From positions 1,838,715 through 1,902,714 of the forward strand of contig JAJVDF010000220.1 in the NCBI GenBank assembly GCA_022410635.1: a DNA stretch of 64,000 nt, in the 5' to 3' direction. This document shows positions 49,925-61,215 of this stretch, piece after piece. This DNA is from Tretioscincus oriximinensis. Its lineage: Eukaryota; Chordata; Lepidosauria; Squamata; Gymnophthalmidae. Each line of letters begins with the position of its first letter. Position 1 is the stretch's first letter. Below the pieces are notes generated by a model that was not told the DNA's origin, did no database searches, and was given only the letters and a program-made list of their open reading frames with translations. The translations under genes and the position numbers were made by a program.

Positions 49925-49944
49925 TGTATTCATTTCACTTCTAT

Positions 49945-49951
49945 ACTTACC
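49945..49951 (-). promoter_or_regulatory. Retroviral major splice donor
   Basis: CTG|GTAAGTAT on the minus strand, a near-perfect 5' splice site about 20 bp upstream of the gag start, the usual place for the main donor of a retrovirus leader. Confidence 0.55.
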
Positions 49952-50063
49952 AGCAGTGTAGAAGGGNGCGNGCTGACTCCCGTAAGGACGTCACGAATAC
50001 ATGGACCACGGAGAACATATTCTGCCTGACTAGCACCACCTCGACGAACACGTGTCTGACCAG

Positions 50064-50083
50064 AATCACGTCGGGGTACACCA
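50064..50083 (-). promoter_or_regulatory. Primer binding site, tRNA-Trp type
   Basis: TGGTGTACCCCGACGTGATT on the minus strand matches the tRNA-Trp primer site known from avian alpharetroviruses except for one extra T. It lies 140 bp upstream of gag, as expected. Confidence 0.6.
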
Positions 50084-50400
50084 AAACAACGGGGGTTCGC
50101 TTACCACGTTGTTCGGCTCCTTAGCTTGTCTAAGGTAGCTGGATCCACAGCGTACAGACATGTGTAAAGTAGATTCACACGGAGGCCATAAACTTAGGTT
50201 CAGAGGCGATCCAGGAGGCTCATGGGTCATGAGACACTTCAGAACACAACTGTGCAGAGGTTTTTATTGACTCCAATAACAGAAGGCGTGGATCAATTAA
50301 GTNATGTCAGAANGGGTGGTACAGAACACGTGGGTTAGGGNGGACCAGAGGTGTGCCCAGGTAGTGACACCTCTGTGACGCGTTTATCTCCTCCCAAAGG
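50084..50400 (-). mobile_element. 5' LTR of the antisense retrovirus (R/U5 and part of U3)
   Basis: AATAAA (minus, 50268-50263) is followed by TGTGTTCTG-type sequence and then about 180 bp to the primer site. A TATA-like AGATAAACG lies near 50385. The outer U3 border was not found. Confidence 0.5.
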
Positions 50401-52387
50401 AGGTGCAGCCTGGGTCAGGAAATGCCAAATATGGTATGGTGGGAAGATACAAGATTGACCCTTTTAGCTTTCGTTTATCCTTCTAGGTCCTGGAATACTG
50501 TGACTCACTTAAGGGAATAGAGCTTAATGGGTTTCCTCTTCTGCCACTATCAAGCTAATGGATTTAGCCCAGGTGCATGGCTAGTAAAACAATGAATGCC
50601 CTTTTCTCACAATAGGTGTCATTAAGCCCTTAAGTCTGGTAGAGTTTCTTGAATGAGAGATGCCCTCAGGACAGGAAGAGAAATTGGCCTCTCCTGTTTA
50701 CCTCCTGGGGATGGAGNTTCCAGAGATTTTCAAANTTTTCCACCCAGGCCTCTCTTGTGCTAGCAAAGGTCAATTCTTGTATATTTTATATCAGATATAT
50801 TAATGCCAATTAATATATTTCTTATATGGCTAACCCCAACACCCACCCAGACCACACACCCTGCCTTCCCCATTCTCCCACTCAGACCNACAAAATTGCA
50901 GACTTTAAAAAAGGTTCCCCCTCCCTCTCTTCTAGGCCTCCCTCCTTCTTCTTTTTGTATTTCACTTTATGTTTAAGAAAATGAGGAACAATGATTTAAC
51001 CAGGGAAGCCAAATGGTTCCTTGGGGATCATGCCAGTATCGAACCAAATAGTTCCTCAGGGAGCAGACTATGGGATGGACCACATGGTTCTGCAGGTCAC
51101 TTTTGGCCCCAGGACCTTAGGTTTCACGCCTATGTGAAATGGAAAGCAAAAGTAATAAAGCTATTTCACTGTTTCCCTACAAAGGTATGCTATTTAAAGG
51201 CTTCTGATAAAATATTTCCTCTGACTAAAAACCAGATTAGTCAGGAATTCTTTCTGTATCTCTTTTTCATTAAATAGAAATATTTCCTTAAATGAAAATG
51301 GAGGTCTTTTTTTTCAGCACCCTCAAACAGCTCCAAGCTGTATTTGTTCCACTGTAGTAGGATATTCTGGGGGGGAAAAAGCAGTTCAGAGAGTGCTTTA
51401 TTTCAGAATATCCCAATATAGTAGAAAAGATAAGCAATATCTGGATGCAGCCACATTCATTTTTATTGAAAATGGAGAATGAGTGGTTATAAGGAATTAT
51501 TCTCATAGTCAACTCTTGTCAAAACACAGAGACAGAGGATTTTTTGAAGAAGAAGCTTTATTAACCAAGGGAAACCAGTTCAGCAGTACATCTTCTCTGT
51601 GTCTCGAAGTAACAGCTGATGCTACCTCCTTCTGTTCCTAAACCCTGACTGAAAGCCTGGCTTTCCCTTTCCCATTGGCAATGGAAACTAGGACTCATAG
51701 ACTTCCTTTGCTGCATCTTAGTATGATTCTCTTCCCTCAACATTAAAATGGCGCCTATGGGTGGAGAAGCTATTATGCATAAATGTATTTGGCACACACA
51801 CATTCTAAACTATTTCTAAACAATCTACAAGTGCTGATACCTTAGTTATGTTAGCGGATTGTTATATTTTTCTTATATATCCTATATTTCTGTACTAATG
51901 TGTGCATTTATCAATACGTCCAGCTGATTTATTTCTCACTAATGGTATCACTCCCTTATTTCCACGGCTTTGTTTACATTTTGTTATCTGTACCCAACAG
52001 AGAATCATCCATGTTCCTTTTAATTTATTTGAATGTTCACAGACCTCCGCCTTTTGCACTTCATGTTTTAGCTCACTACTTGCAAATTCCTTTTACCACA
52101 TTCCTTTCCCTCAAGAACTATTGTCAGTTGAAAATACTGTTTTGTAAGAAAGCGTTGATTTTTTTCCCTTACCATTCTTCCTCGCGCAACTGGTTACGCA
52201 ACTGAAACAAAAAATTCAATCCTAACCAATATAAAAGAAACTGAAAAATGAAAATGTTATCGTAATAACTACTGAATATAGCAATGCTTAAGATCGGAAA
52301 TAAAATAGCAAGTACAAATAACAATTACTAATATTTTCATTTCGTAAAAAGATAGCTCATACTGTGCTTAAACTATGATTTTTTTCT
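50401..52387. other. Sequence between the ERV and STING1
   Basis: 51350-51415 is a palindromic repeat (GGATATTCTGG ... CAGAATATCC) related to the block at 34906. 51550-51830 begins CTTTATTAACC and may be an LTR remnant. No gene is recognised. Confidence 0.35.
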
Positions 52388-52567
52388 GCACTGGGTTTTA
52401 AATTAAGATATATCTTGGAATAGAAGCTTGCTACCTGCATACCAGTATAGGCTATGACAGAGCCCATCCGGAGTTTAGGCTACCACCTGAGGCCTGCCAT
52501 AGCTTATACTAATGGGCAAATGGGCAAGGTTTTTTCCCAAGATAGATCCCAAAATAAAACCTAGTGC
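52388..52567. mobile_element. Palindromic MITE next to the STING1 3' end
   Basis: GCACTGGGTTTTAAATTAAG at the left and, in reverse, GCACTAGGTTTTATTTTGGG at the right. The inverted pairing goes far inward (CCAGTATAGGCTATGACAG against CTGCCATAGCTTATACTAAT), so most of the 180 bp could fold into one hairpin. Confidence 0.65.
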
Positions 52568-52900
52568 AAAAAGGGGCTATGATGCTTCAACTAGGGATCT
52601 AGCTGCAAGGGTAAATTATTCAAGATTATGTCATGTAATAAGGACCAGTCACCCGCATATGATGCAGTTCACCTGGAATCTGCCATGGCATGCATATGGC
52701 AGATTCCTATTCTGGGATATAATCCAGAAAAAGTCAAGACTGAGGTAGGGCAAATCCTAAGCATTTCAGAAAAGGTGTGGATACAGATAACACACCTTCT
52801 AATTTCACTATAAAATGTCAGATTTTTGCCTTGGTCTTTGTCAGTGTTCCCAGACAAAGACGAACTGGGAAGTAACAGAGCAGAGACTCTTTCCCCAGTT

Positions 52901-53079
52901 CTAGTAGCCACCAGTACACAAAGGCAGGGGCCTATCCGTGTGGCTTATCTGCAGCTCTATCTCATTTGATAGCAGGCTCGGTGCTTCTGTAGGGTTGATC
53001 GTGTAGGTCTCCTGGAGCTGCTGTTTAACATGTTGCACAATAATTCTGGACAGGAAGTGCTTGTCATTTTCCACTGAGT
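52901..53079 (-). CDS. STING1: STING1 last coding exon: C-terminal signalling tail
   Basis: 179 bp, phase 1 entry, acceptor TTTTTTCAG, stop TAG at 52903-52901. Encodes [16 protein letters not shown], then a tail with ELQIS (the LxIS type IRF3-binding motif) and PLPLCTGGY at the end, where mammals have a PLPLRTD-type TBK1 motif. Confidence 0.88.
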
Positions 53080-56000
53080 CTGAAAAAACANAAACAGGTG
53101 TTATCATGTGATCTTTTGGGGGAACCTTTAGGACAAACTGGTTTTGAACCTTCTGTGACCATTTGTTGTGTTCACTTTGATACTCTTTCCTTAGAGGAGG
53201 GGAGGGTCAGCAACTATGGTTGTGAAATTGGTTTAATCATACTTAAGCATCACATTAATAACTATTGGCAGNGGTGTTGCATTGGTGACTTTCAATACTG
53301 AAGCTGAGTCTGATCACTCTTGTGAATGGCTAAAGTTGTACTTTGACTGGGGAACAGTCCAAGCATTCACATTGCATTCACATTATATTCATAAATGATC
53401 TGGATGCCGAGGTAAATAGTNAAGTAGCCAAGTTTGCTGACGACACTAAATTGTTCAGGGTAGTGAAAACTGAAAATGATTGTNAGGCACTCCAGAGTGA
53501 TTTATTGAAATTGGGTGAGTGGGCATCAAAGTGGCAAATGCACTTCAACTTAAGCAAGTGCAAGGTCATGCATATTGGGGCAAAGAACCCAAAATACTCC
53601 TACCACCTGATGGGAACCAAGCTTTCTGTGACCGAGCAAGAAAAGGATCTTGGGGTGTTGGTGGACAATTCAATCAAAATGTCAACCCAGTGTGCAGCAG
53701 CAGCAAAAAGGCAAATTCCATGTTGGGGCTAATTAGGAAAGGAATTGAAAACAAGTCAGCAAATGTTGTTTTGCCTCTTTATAAATCTGTGGTGAGGCCA
53801 CATTTGGAATTCTGTGTTCAATTCTGGTCACCACATCTCAAGAGGAACATTTTGGAACTNGAGAAGGTGCAGAAAAGGGCAACAAAAATGATCAAGGGTC
53901 TGGGGCACCTCCCTTACGAAGCAAGGCTGCAACGTCTGGGCCTCTTCAGCCTTGAAAGGAGACGTTTGAGGGGTGATCTGATTGAAGTATACAAAATCAT
54001 GCATGTGATGGACAGGGTGAATAGAGAAAAAATGTTTTCTCTATCACACAACACTAGGTCCAGGAGCATTCCTTGAAACTGATGGGCAGAAGAGTGAACA
54101 GATTTTTCACCTAGAGGGTCACCAACCTGTGGAATTTACTTCCAGAAGAGGTGGTGGTAGCAGGTAGCCTGGGTAGCTTTAAGACAGGATTAGACGGGTT
54201 TATGGACACCACTGGTATAAATAGCTTGAGGGGTGATCTGATTGAAGTATACAAAATCATGCATGTGATGGACAGGGTGAATAGAGAAAAAATGTTTTCT
54301 CTATCACACAACACAAGGACCAGAGGGCACTCCTTAAAACTGTTGGGTAGAAAAGTGAGAACAGACAANGGAAAGTATTTTTTCACCCAGAGGGTCATCG
54401 GCCTGTGGAATTTACTTCCTGAAGAGGTAGTGGTGGCTGACAGCTTGGACAGTTTCAAGACAGGACTACACAGGTTNATGGACACTAAGGGTATAAATGG
54501 ATACTAGGATGGATGTCTGGATGTTGACTCTGGGATGGAGCAACAGGCAGGACTCCTGAAGTACCATTTGCAGGGAGTCATGAACAGGAGCAGCATATTT
54601 TGCTTTCCTCTGTTCGGACTGCCCAGGTGCATCTGGTGGGCCTCTGTGTGGGACAGAATGCTGGACTCGATGGGCTGTGGCCTGATCCAGTAGGGCTCTT
54701 CTTATGTTCTTATGTTCTTATTGCTAATTGCTTCACTTTCCCCTAATTGTTCAAAAAGCATTCTTAAAACTTAGGATGTGTCCACACACCTGCCTGTTGC
54801 CCCACAATGTCTCATTCTCATGACAGAAAGCACTTGCATTCACATAGNTGTGAGTCCAGTCGGAATTACTTTTAATTTTCATATTTTTCTCTTCGCTCTT
54901 TAAACTTGAAACAACGGAAAGTTTTTTACAGAAGTAAACGGAGATGCACATCTTCCTCTCATTGCCAACTATTATCATGTAATCCACTGATTACCTACCA
55001 GTTGCTCTGCTGCCCACAAGACTGGCAGCAGCAGGGTAAGGAAGGCACATAGACCTTACCTGATCACATGCGGGAATTTTGCTAGTGTGTGNCAGCCAAG
55101 TATTTTTATTGCGCTACACCAGGAAAAAATGCTNTGAAAGTTACACCTTTTCTTCATGCTTTCCTTAGGTGCCAGGATGGCCACTGAACTTTGTATCAAT
55201 CACATCATCCTAGAATAAGGGAAACATGAAGAAAGTGCCACGTAGATGTACCTTGAATNACCTTTTCCTCTCATTTCCAATCATCTTTTCTTACCATCAA
55301 ACAGAATGAGCTGGTAGCAACCACTGCAGTCCTTTGATCTCTCTAATATTTCTTCCAATGTCCTGCAGAAAAGCTTGGCTTGACCCAAGCGGTCCTTCCG
55401 GCTGAAGGCAGCATCTTCATCTTGGGACATGGCATACAGGGATTGCAAAGGGGTGGCATACTCCAAAACACAATAATAATTCATCTACAGAAATAGGGAA
55501 ATGGGAAATCTGAATCTTACAAGACTGACCCTTAGTTTGCTACAGAGAGACAGAAGCAAACATCTGAATCACCAAAAAGTAAATAAAGTGAGAGCAAAGA
55601 AAGACAACAGTAGTCTTTTTCCAGGGACTCCCTTTATGAACTGACAAACTGTCTATTTATTTTGTTTACATGTCTTACTTTCTTGACTGAGATCTATAAC
55701 TACAAAAAATTAATCACAATCATATTCACCCTGGCTGCTGGTATCCATATAAATTCCTTAAATCAGGTGACATCTCTGCAACACTGACAAATTTACACTT
55801 CCTTTCATAGATAAAGCCTTTCTGTATTTCTGTAGGAGCTCATGGAGGAGGGGGGGGGTGTTTCTGTGGTGGCCCCTTTGATTCTTAGCTCTCCTTGAGG
55901 TTTGCCCTGAATGGCTACATTTCCAATTGCTCTTGATATCTGCACCTGTTGGTGATGGCACAATATAACTCTTTAGATTGTTAGAGAGTGAGAGCTTTTT

Positions 56001-59000
56001 CTCTGCTGATCATTAGACATTAGAACAGTCTTTCATCAGAAATGCCATTTGGATTTCTGTTGAAAACATATTTTTGCCCACGTAGACNGTGATTAATTAA
56101 GAACATAAGGACATAATATGTCAAATGGACAAAGCCAGTCCAGTTTGGCCCACCAATTGCACTGGGGCATTCTCATACAGAAGAAGGCAAAAATTTTACT
56201 CATTCTGAACTCCCTGCAAAAGGCATACAGAGAAAACCTAATATTTCTTCAATCCGGAGGCCATGACTTGGCATCCATGTCAATAGGCATTGATACACTT
56301 GGCCTCCATGACTCTGCCTAATCCTAAAGCTATCTACCACTTNATCTGGAAGTAAACTCCATAGACTGGCACCTCTCCGGTAATATTCGTGGATTTTCTG
56401 TAATAATCTTTATTATTCTATTTTTAAAAAAATTAGTTTCGTCTTGCTCGTTGCCTGAGAGCTTGATTCGGGACTGTGTATTAATAGGGAAAGGAAGAAG
56501 GAAATCAAATAGATGTACCTTCTGACTTTCATCCCATATTCTATAGACACTGTTTTGGTATTTCCTTCTTTTAATACCAGCTCGATCCAGTTTCAATTCC
56601 GGAAGATTTGTAATGAACTGAATATTGTTGTCAGCCTTCTCTAAATCATCATGGATATTACAGCTTAGGGGAATCAGTATGTTTAATTTCCAAATTTTCT
56701 CACACCTTAGCAAAGAGTTGTTGCTTCTGTTAAAATCACCAATCATGTCTTTAAGACCTTCAAGATAAAACATTTGTAAGAAAGAGATCAGAAATTAAAA
56801 CATCTGGGACATGGCATCAACATCTTAGAAGTTTAGCATTTTTTTACAATCAGGGCAGATAATTTGCTAAATGATGTAAGTTTTGCTTAAAATTTGCAAA
56901 TTCTTCAGTATTTAATTATTATTATTATTTAAGTGTATTAATTAGCATACATATGTATACTGTAACAATATCAACAGGGAACAGAACATTAGATAAAATA
57001 TATCAACATTTACATCATCCTTACTTACTTCTCATCTTGTAGCAACTTTGATCTTACGTTATCTTAGAATTAATTGATTTTCCAGGAAAGCTGCATTATT
57101 TGAGAGAGTCGAGCCCATACTTGCTTGAATTTATTCAATTTTAGCTCCCATTCCAGTACTGCATTTTCCAATGAGATGCAGTAATTTATAAGAATATCTC
57201 ATAGGAATTTAGATAATCACACAGTTAATCAAGGTATGAGATTTCCAGGATTGTATTATTTGTGGCTTAGCTGCATATATTAAATAGTGTAATAAGTGTT
57301 TCTTATAATTTTTTTTTAAATATTTTTATTGATATATATAAGATATGACATGATAAAATTCACACATGTAAGTACACACATATATATGTTGAAACCAACC
57401 ATTTCTCTATACATGTCATACAATAAAAATAAGACCTCTACCTCACCAAAAAGTGCTCCCCTCCCTCCTCCCCTCTACTTGAGGATATCCAACTAAATTT
57501 TAGGTAATTCTTTTCAAATCCAGGATCCAATATATCATAAATGCCGTGGGTGAATACATCTTATGAAATATCACATAGGTAATGAAGGCCCTCCACTTTA
57601 CCTCCCATACTGGGCGGGATAAAATTCCCAATCTTTTTAGCCTTCTTTCCCTTAGAAAGTCGAAGAGTACAATTTCTGCCATATAATCATACCAGGCTTC
57701 CAGGGTCCATTTTTCTTTATCCTTCCATCCTCTTGCTATCTGAATATGCGCTGCCCTTATCCCTTGCTTGAATATATATGTATTTTCTCTCTCTATTTGT
57801 CTTACATTCTTGTTTCCTATAAGGACCTCTCTTACAACCGGAATATTCACTTGGAATATATTCGTGAGTTCCCCCATAATCTGTTCCCAGAACGTCTTAA
57901 CTTCTCTACATTCAAACCACATATGAATGTAAGTCCCTGGATCTATATTACAATGCCAACATATTGGTGATATATTGAGCATGTGTGATAATTGAGTTGG
58001 CGTCCTATACCACTTTGTCATTAGTTTAAGAAGTGTTTCTTATAATAACTGTTACAAGAGTGTGAAAATCTTCTATTAAAAATTATCTTAAGGTTCCACC
58101 AAAGATGGAGGTGTAAGTATCTATTTCAGGCTAGCCAACAATCAAAGTTACCTATCCATGTTATTCTTATCCATTAAACTGCTATCCTGTACCATCTGCT
58201 TAAAAGTTTAACGTGTAATTCCTTCATTTTAGCATCCTCTTCCAGGTCTGCTTCTAATCAGAGATCTTTTCCCAAAAAATGTCTTGAAAGATAGAAAGTT
58301 GAAGATCCATTTCTCGATTAGTATTAATCTCATCAATTGGTTTTTTGAATAATAATAAAAAACCAGGATCTTCCCATTGGTAACTCCTAGACTATGGAAC
58401 AATCTTCACTAGAGATGCATCCATCGCCATCACAGTATAAAGTCAACAAAGATAACCTGGTTTAAAGAGATAACTTAGACTTTGTCTGGAAAAACATCTC
58501 TCCTTTCCCTACCTTCCAGCAGGGTTGTGTTTAATATGTTAATGCTGTTAATTGCCCTGAGACCTTTTGAATAAATAAATTTCTAGAACTGCTTCTTTTA
58601 AGGAGACTATCATTTTTCTTAAGTTTTTTTTTTTTAAAAAAATGGATTGCAGACAAATAACTGTTTAGTTGATTTTAGTATGGCAATTATAGAATTATAA
58701 GAGAGCTAATCTTTCTCTTATAACATTGATTCTCAAAAGAAGCAGTGTTTAATGATTAAGAAGAAGAAGAAGGCGGTTCTTATATCCTGCTTTTCTCACC
58801 TTTCAAAGGGACTCAAAGCGGCTTACAAGGATATATTTTGCCCGAAGGCTGACATTCTATCTTCCCCACCAGGCTGTGGTGGTTCCCATGTATCTACTTG
58901 CAGTCAGTTGCCATTTCTTGCAATTCATGCTTTTGAATAGCTGGGTTGGCTAGAGCTACAGGCTAGTGGAAGGTGCTCAGCCCTCCCCACGTCCCACAAA

Positions 59001-61215
59001 GGGCTTCGAAACCCCATCGCCCAGGCGAGAGACGGATTCCTAAGCGGCTGAGCTATCCGTGCCTGCTTAAATAAGTAACCAACTGTTCTTCTTTAGGAAG
59101 TGTTATTTATAGTTTATACTAGCATCTGGTTGGCCTCTGTATGAGACAGAATGCTGGACTATGTGGGCTCCGGCCTGATCCAGTATGGTTCTTCTTATGT
59201 TCTTATAGTTCTAACTAGAAAAAGAAACGCAAATAGATAATTTGATTTTTCTTGTATANTTTTTTTTATATCCCTGTCAAATAGAAGAAATTGCTTAAAA
59301 TGGTTACTTACGAGGCAAAACAATTTTTAAATAACCGACATAGCATGACNAAGCAAGGCCTTGTGCTACGTTGCAGTTGTTTTGCTCTTGTATTTCAGAT
59401 ATCTCTACAACTGAAGGATGCTGCAGGCAGAAAGCGGGGGGAGAGAAGCTGAGATCAGCGATTTCCACAGGAAAAATAGAACTCTTACCTAATCTTTATT
59501 AGAACCCTAATCTCTATTTAAATGTGGTTCTTTTTTATTTAGGCTGACCGTGCGCCCCATTTTTTTTGGGGGGGAACCCAGTTTTGGGGTGTCTACCCCA
59601 ACCTCCGGGGGGGGGGGGGAGTGCCATTTCCCTGGTTTTTGCTGAGGAAAAAATAAATTTAAAAAAATTTAATTTTTTTTTTTGAAAAATATTTTTTATT
59701 ATTATTTTTGGAAAAAAAAATCACTGCAGAACCACTAGGGGGCTCTAGCATCTGGGACCAGCTCCTGAAGGCACCCTCCCCTCAGGAAAAAATAAAAATT
59801 CTCACACATTTCAAAACTTTCTTGCATAGTTAAAAAAATATTTTTTTAAAAAAACAAATCGCTGCACCACCACTAGGGGGTTCTGGCAGCTTTTGAAACC
59901 ACCATCCCCTCTGTAAAAAAATTCTGATGTACTCCCAAAATTCTCAGTTTAAAAATTCTCACACACTTAAAAAAATTCTCACATGCTTCACTGATTTCTC
60001 GGGCGGGAATTTTGGAAGGGAATGCATGTTGGTGGGTAATTTGCATATTTATGAATATGCAAATTAGCATGAATATTAATTACCCTGGTTTGGGTCTCAG
60101 AAAATCTGGTCAGTCTATTTTATTAGTCTGGCAGAAACCACTGCATGATGGCATTAGAAGGCTAATAAAGGTGGCTTGAGGTAAATAGATCATTAAAATA
60201 AAAGCCTAAAGCTCAGATTTCTGACATACAATAGAGATTATCTTTAGCCCAATTAAGAAATCATGCTTGGCCTTTTCCTTCCAATACAGGCTGCATCCAC
60301 ATGCACAGTAAAGATGTCTGCACAGGAGCGCCATCCAAGTGGCTCCTGCAGAGATAATGGCAGGTTGTGAGTGACGTGGTCGCTACAAACCTGCCATGCT
60401 CCGGGTTAAATGAGAGCTGATATTTTCAGTTCTCATGGCGCTGATCACTGAAATCCCGCTTTATATTTGAATGTGGCCTGCTCAGCCAGGCCCTGCACCA
60501 ATCAGTTGAAAGTCCTGCAAAGCAGGCTGGGCAGAGGGAAGACTGTGCTCAGCCACTCAGGGGCCGGCACTTCCTTCCTGCTGCCCACCTATGTCGGCTG
60601 GTGCCCTATGCGTGCAGATGGCTGTCTGCCCATGATGACAGGTGGACTCGCGTTTTAGCCCTACGTGTGGATGCAGCCATATTCAGCCCTGAATATGCAC
60701 TTCTTTCCCAGATGTGAAATGTGCCTTTCGAACGGCAACTTATTGTTTAGCAAGATTGGGCAGGAAGGTGCATAGTCAACCACAACCTAGAAAGAGCAAT
60801 TATGGATGACTGGTCAACCAGTTCAATGGAAACCAAGCAGACAAGTACCAAGCAATTTTACCATAGTAGCGTATCAGGGGAAGTGAAACAATGCTTGGTT
60901 TGACCAGTTGGGGATGTGATATACTAATTTTTTCGTCTGTTCCTTGAGCCTCAAATTTGCTCCGGGGTGACTCTTTAAGAATGCCTAATTGCTTCCTTAG
61001 TCAGTTGATAAAGAAAACAAAGAACACCTACTTGGAGACCACAAATGATATTCAGAGTTTGGTAGAGGCCCATAATGGTCAAATTCACACATAGGGGAAG
61101 CCCAGATTTTTCTGGAGGCAACAAAATGGTTGCACCACAAAGCAACAGGAAGAGAAGACCATGCCTTCGTAAGTCCAGGCAAGCATTCAAGGCCCTTAAA
61201 TAATTCCCATGATAC
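52901..61215 (-). CDS. STING1: STING1, cyclic dinucleotide sensor of innate immunity (five 3' exons)
   Basis: Five minus-strand exons (61215-61032, 59420-59312, 56757-56519, 55484-55295, 53079-52901) join with phases 2|0|1|0|1 into 299 codons plus stop. STING1 is an ER membrane protein that binds 2'3'-cGAMP, moves to the Golgi and recruits TBK1 and IRF3. The first exon covers membrane helices; the second has the connector/dimer helix (NVAQGLA, GYLK); the third has the ligand-site motif DRAGIK and KYQNS; the fourth has LEYATPL and the [18 protein letters not shown] helix; the last is the signalling tail with LQIS and PLPLCT. Residues matching human S162, G166, Y167, R238, Y240, E260 and T263 are present by eye. 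The N-terminal about 78 residues, expected upstream of 61215, were not found and are probably right of the window. Confidence 0.9.
53383..54720 (+). mobile_element. Mosaic CR1 LINE in a STING1 intron
   Basis: 53383-54080 reads as one CR1 ([10 protein letters not shown] to the HNTRS end). 54080-54223 then matches a different subfamily copy (29276-29417) and stops at ATAGCT. From 54224 the sequence steps back to TGAGGGGTGATCTGATTGAA, already read at 53963, and continues to the normal TTCTTATG end. Confidence 0.85.
55295..55484 (-). CDS. STING1: STING1 exon: LEYATPL and following helix
   Basis: 190 bp, phase 0 to 1, acceptor ATTTCTGTAG and donor GATG|GTAAGA. Encodes [20 protein letters not shown], then [20 protein letters not shown]. 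This is the best conserved block in the gene. Confidence 0.92.
56100..56376 (-). mobile_element. CR1 3' fragment
   Basis: Antisense and old: AAGAACATAAGGACATAA to GGAAGTAAACTCCATAGACT. It lies in the intron just downstream of the STING1 ligand-binding exon. Confidence 0.65.
56519..56757 (-). CDS. STING1: STING1 exon: ligand-binding domain core
   Basis: 239 bp, phase 1 to 0, acceptor TATCTTGAAG and donor CAGAAG|GTACAT. Encodes [26 protein letters not shown], and [20 protein letters not shown]. The Arg and Tyr that contact cyclic dinucleotides in mammals (R238, Y240) are conserved. Confidence 0.9.
57310..58030 (-). mobile_element. 5'-truncated L1 with perfect target duplication
   Basis: AAGTGTTTCTTATAAT at 57294-57309 and again at 58031-58046 is a 16-bp target site duplication. 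The insert has an A-rich 3' tail on the minus strand and an open ORF2 C-terminus ([20 protein letters not shown], then [15 protein letters not shown]) of 173 codons. It lies in a STING1 intron in the gene's own sense. Confidence 0.9.
58756..59068 (-). mobile_element. tRNA-derived SINE, copy 8
   Basis: Reverse copy, nearly full length, with the B box (GGGCTTCGAAACCCC in reverse) and A box ends kept; located in a STING1 intron. Confidence 0.85.
59118..59207 (+). mobile_element. Short CR1 3' terminus
   Basis: Last 90 bp of CR1: GGCCTCTGTATGAGACAGAA to TTCTTATGTTCTTAT. Confidence 0.85.
59312..59420 (-). CDS. STING1: STING1 exon: connector and start of ligand-binding domain
   Basis: 109 bp, phase 0 to 1, acceptor CTGCCTGCAG, donor CTC|GTAAGT. 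Encodes [11 protein letters not shown], then [20 protein letters not shown]. An N at 59350 hides the codon (TNG) where the family has Trp; it also removes this exon from simple open-frame searches. Confidence 0.85.
59541..60113. mobile_element. TIR DNA element with internal repeat
   Basis: AGGCTGACCGTGCGCCCCAT at the left and AGACTGACCAGATTTTCTGA (reverse) at the right share an AG(G/A)CTGACC end. Inside, CACTAGGGGGCTCTAGCA and CACTAGGGGGTTCTGGCA are two copies of one unit about 140 bp apart, and homopolymer runs are frequent. Confidence 0.5.
60289..60678. mobile_element. MITE with GGCTGCATCCACA ends
   Basis: GGCTGCATCCACATG at the left and GTGTGGATGCAGCC at the right form terminal inverted repeats around 390 bp of GC-richer sequence. 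The target duplication is not clear. Confidence 0.55.
61032..61215 (-). CDS. STING1: STING1 exon: transmembrane helices
   Basis: 184 bp, acceptor TTTTCTTTTAG (phase 2 entry), donor CTCCAA|GTAGGT, phase 0 exit. Encodes [14 protein letters not shown], two hydrophobic helices, and [11 protein letters not shown], matching the second half of the STING membrane domain. Only one of the two neighbouring cysteines known in mammals is present. Confidence 0.85.

Noticed and set aside
47132..49961. Plus-strand frames of about 105-130 residues, in two copies
   Set aside because: They are antisense to the retroviral gag and identical between the duplicated units.
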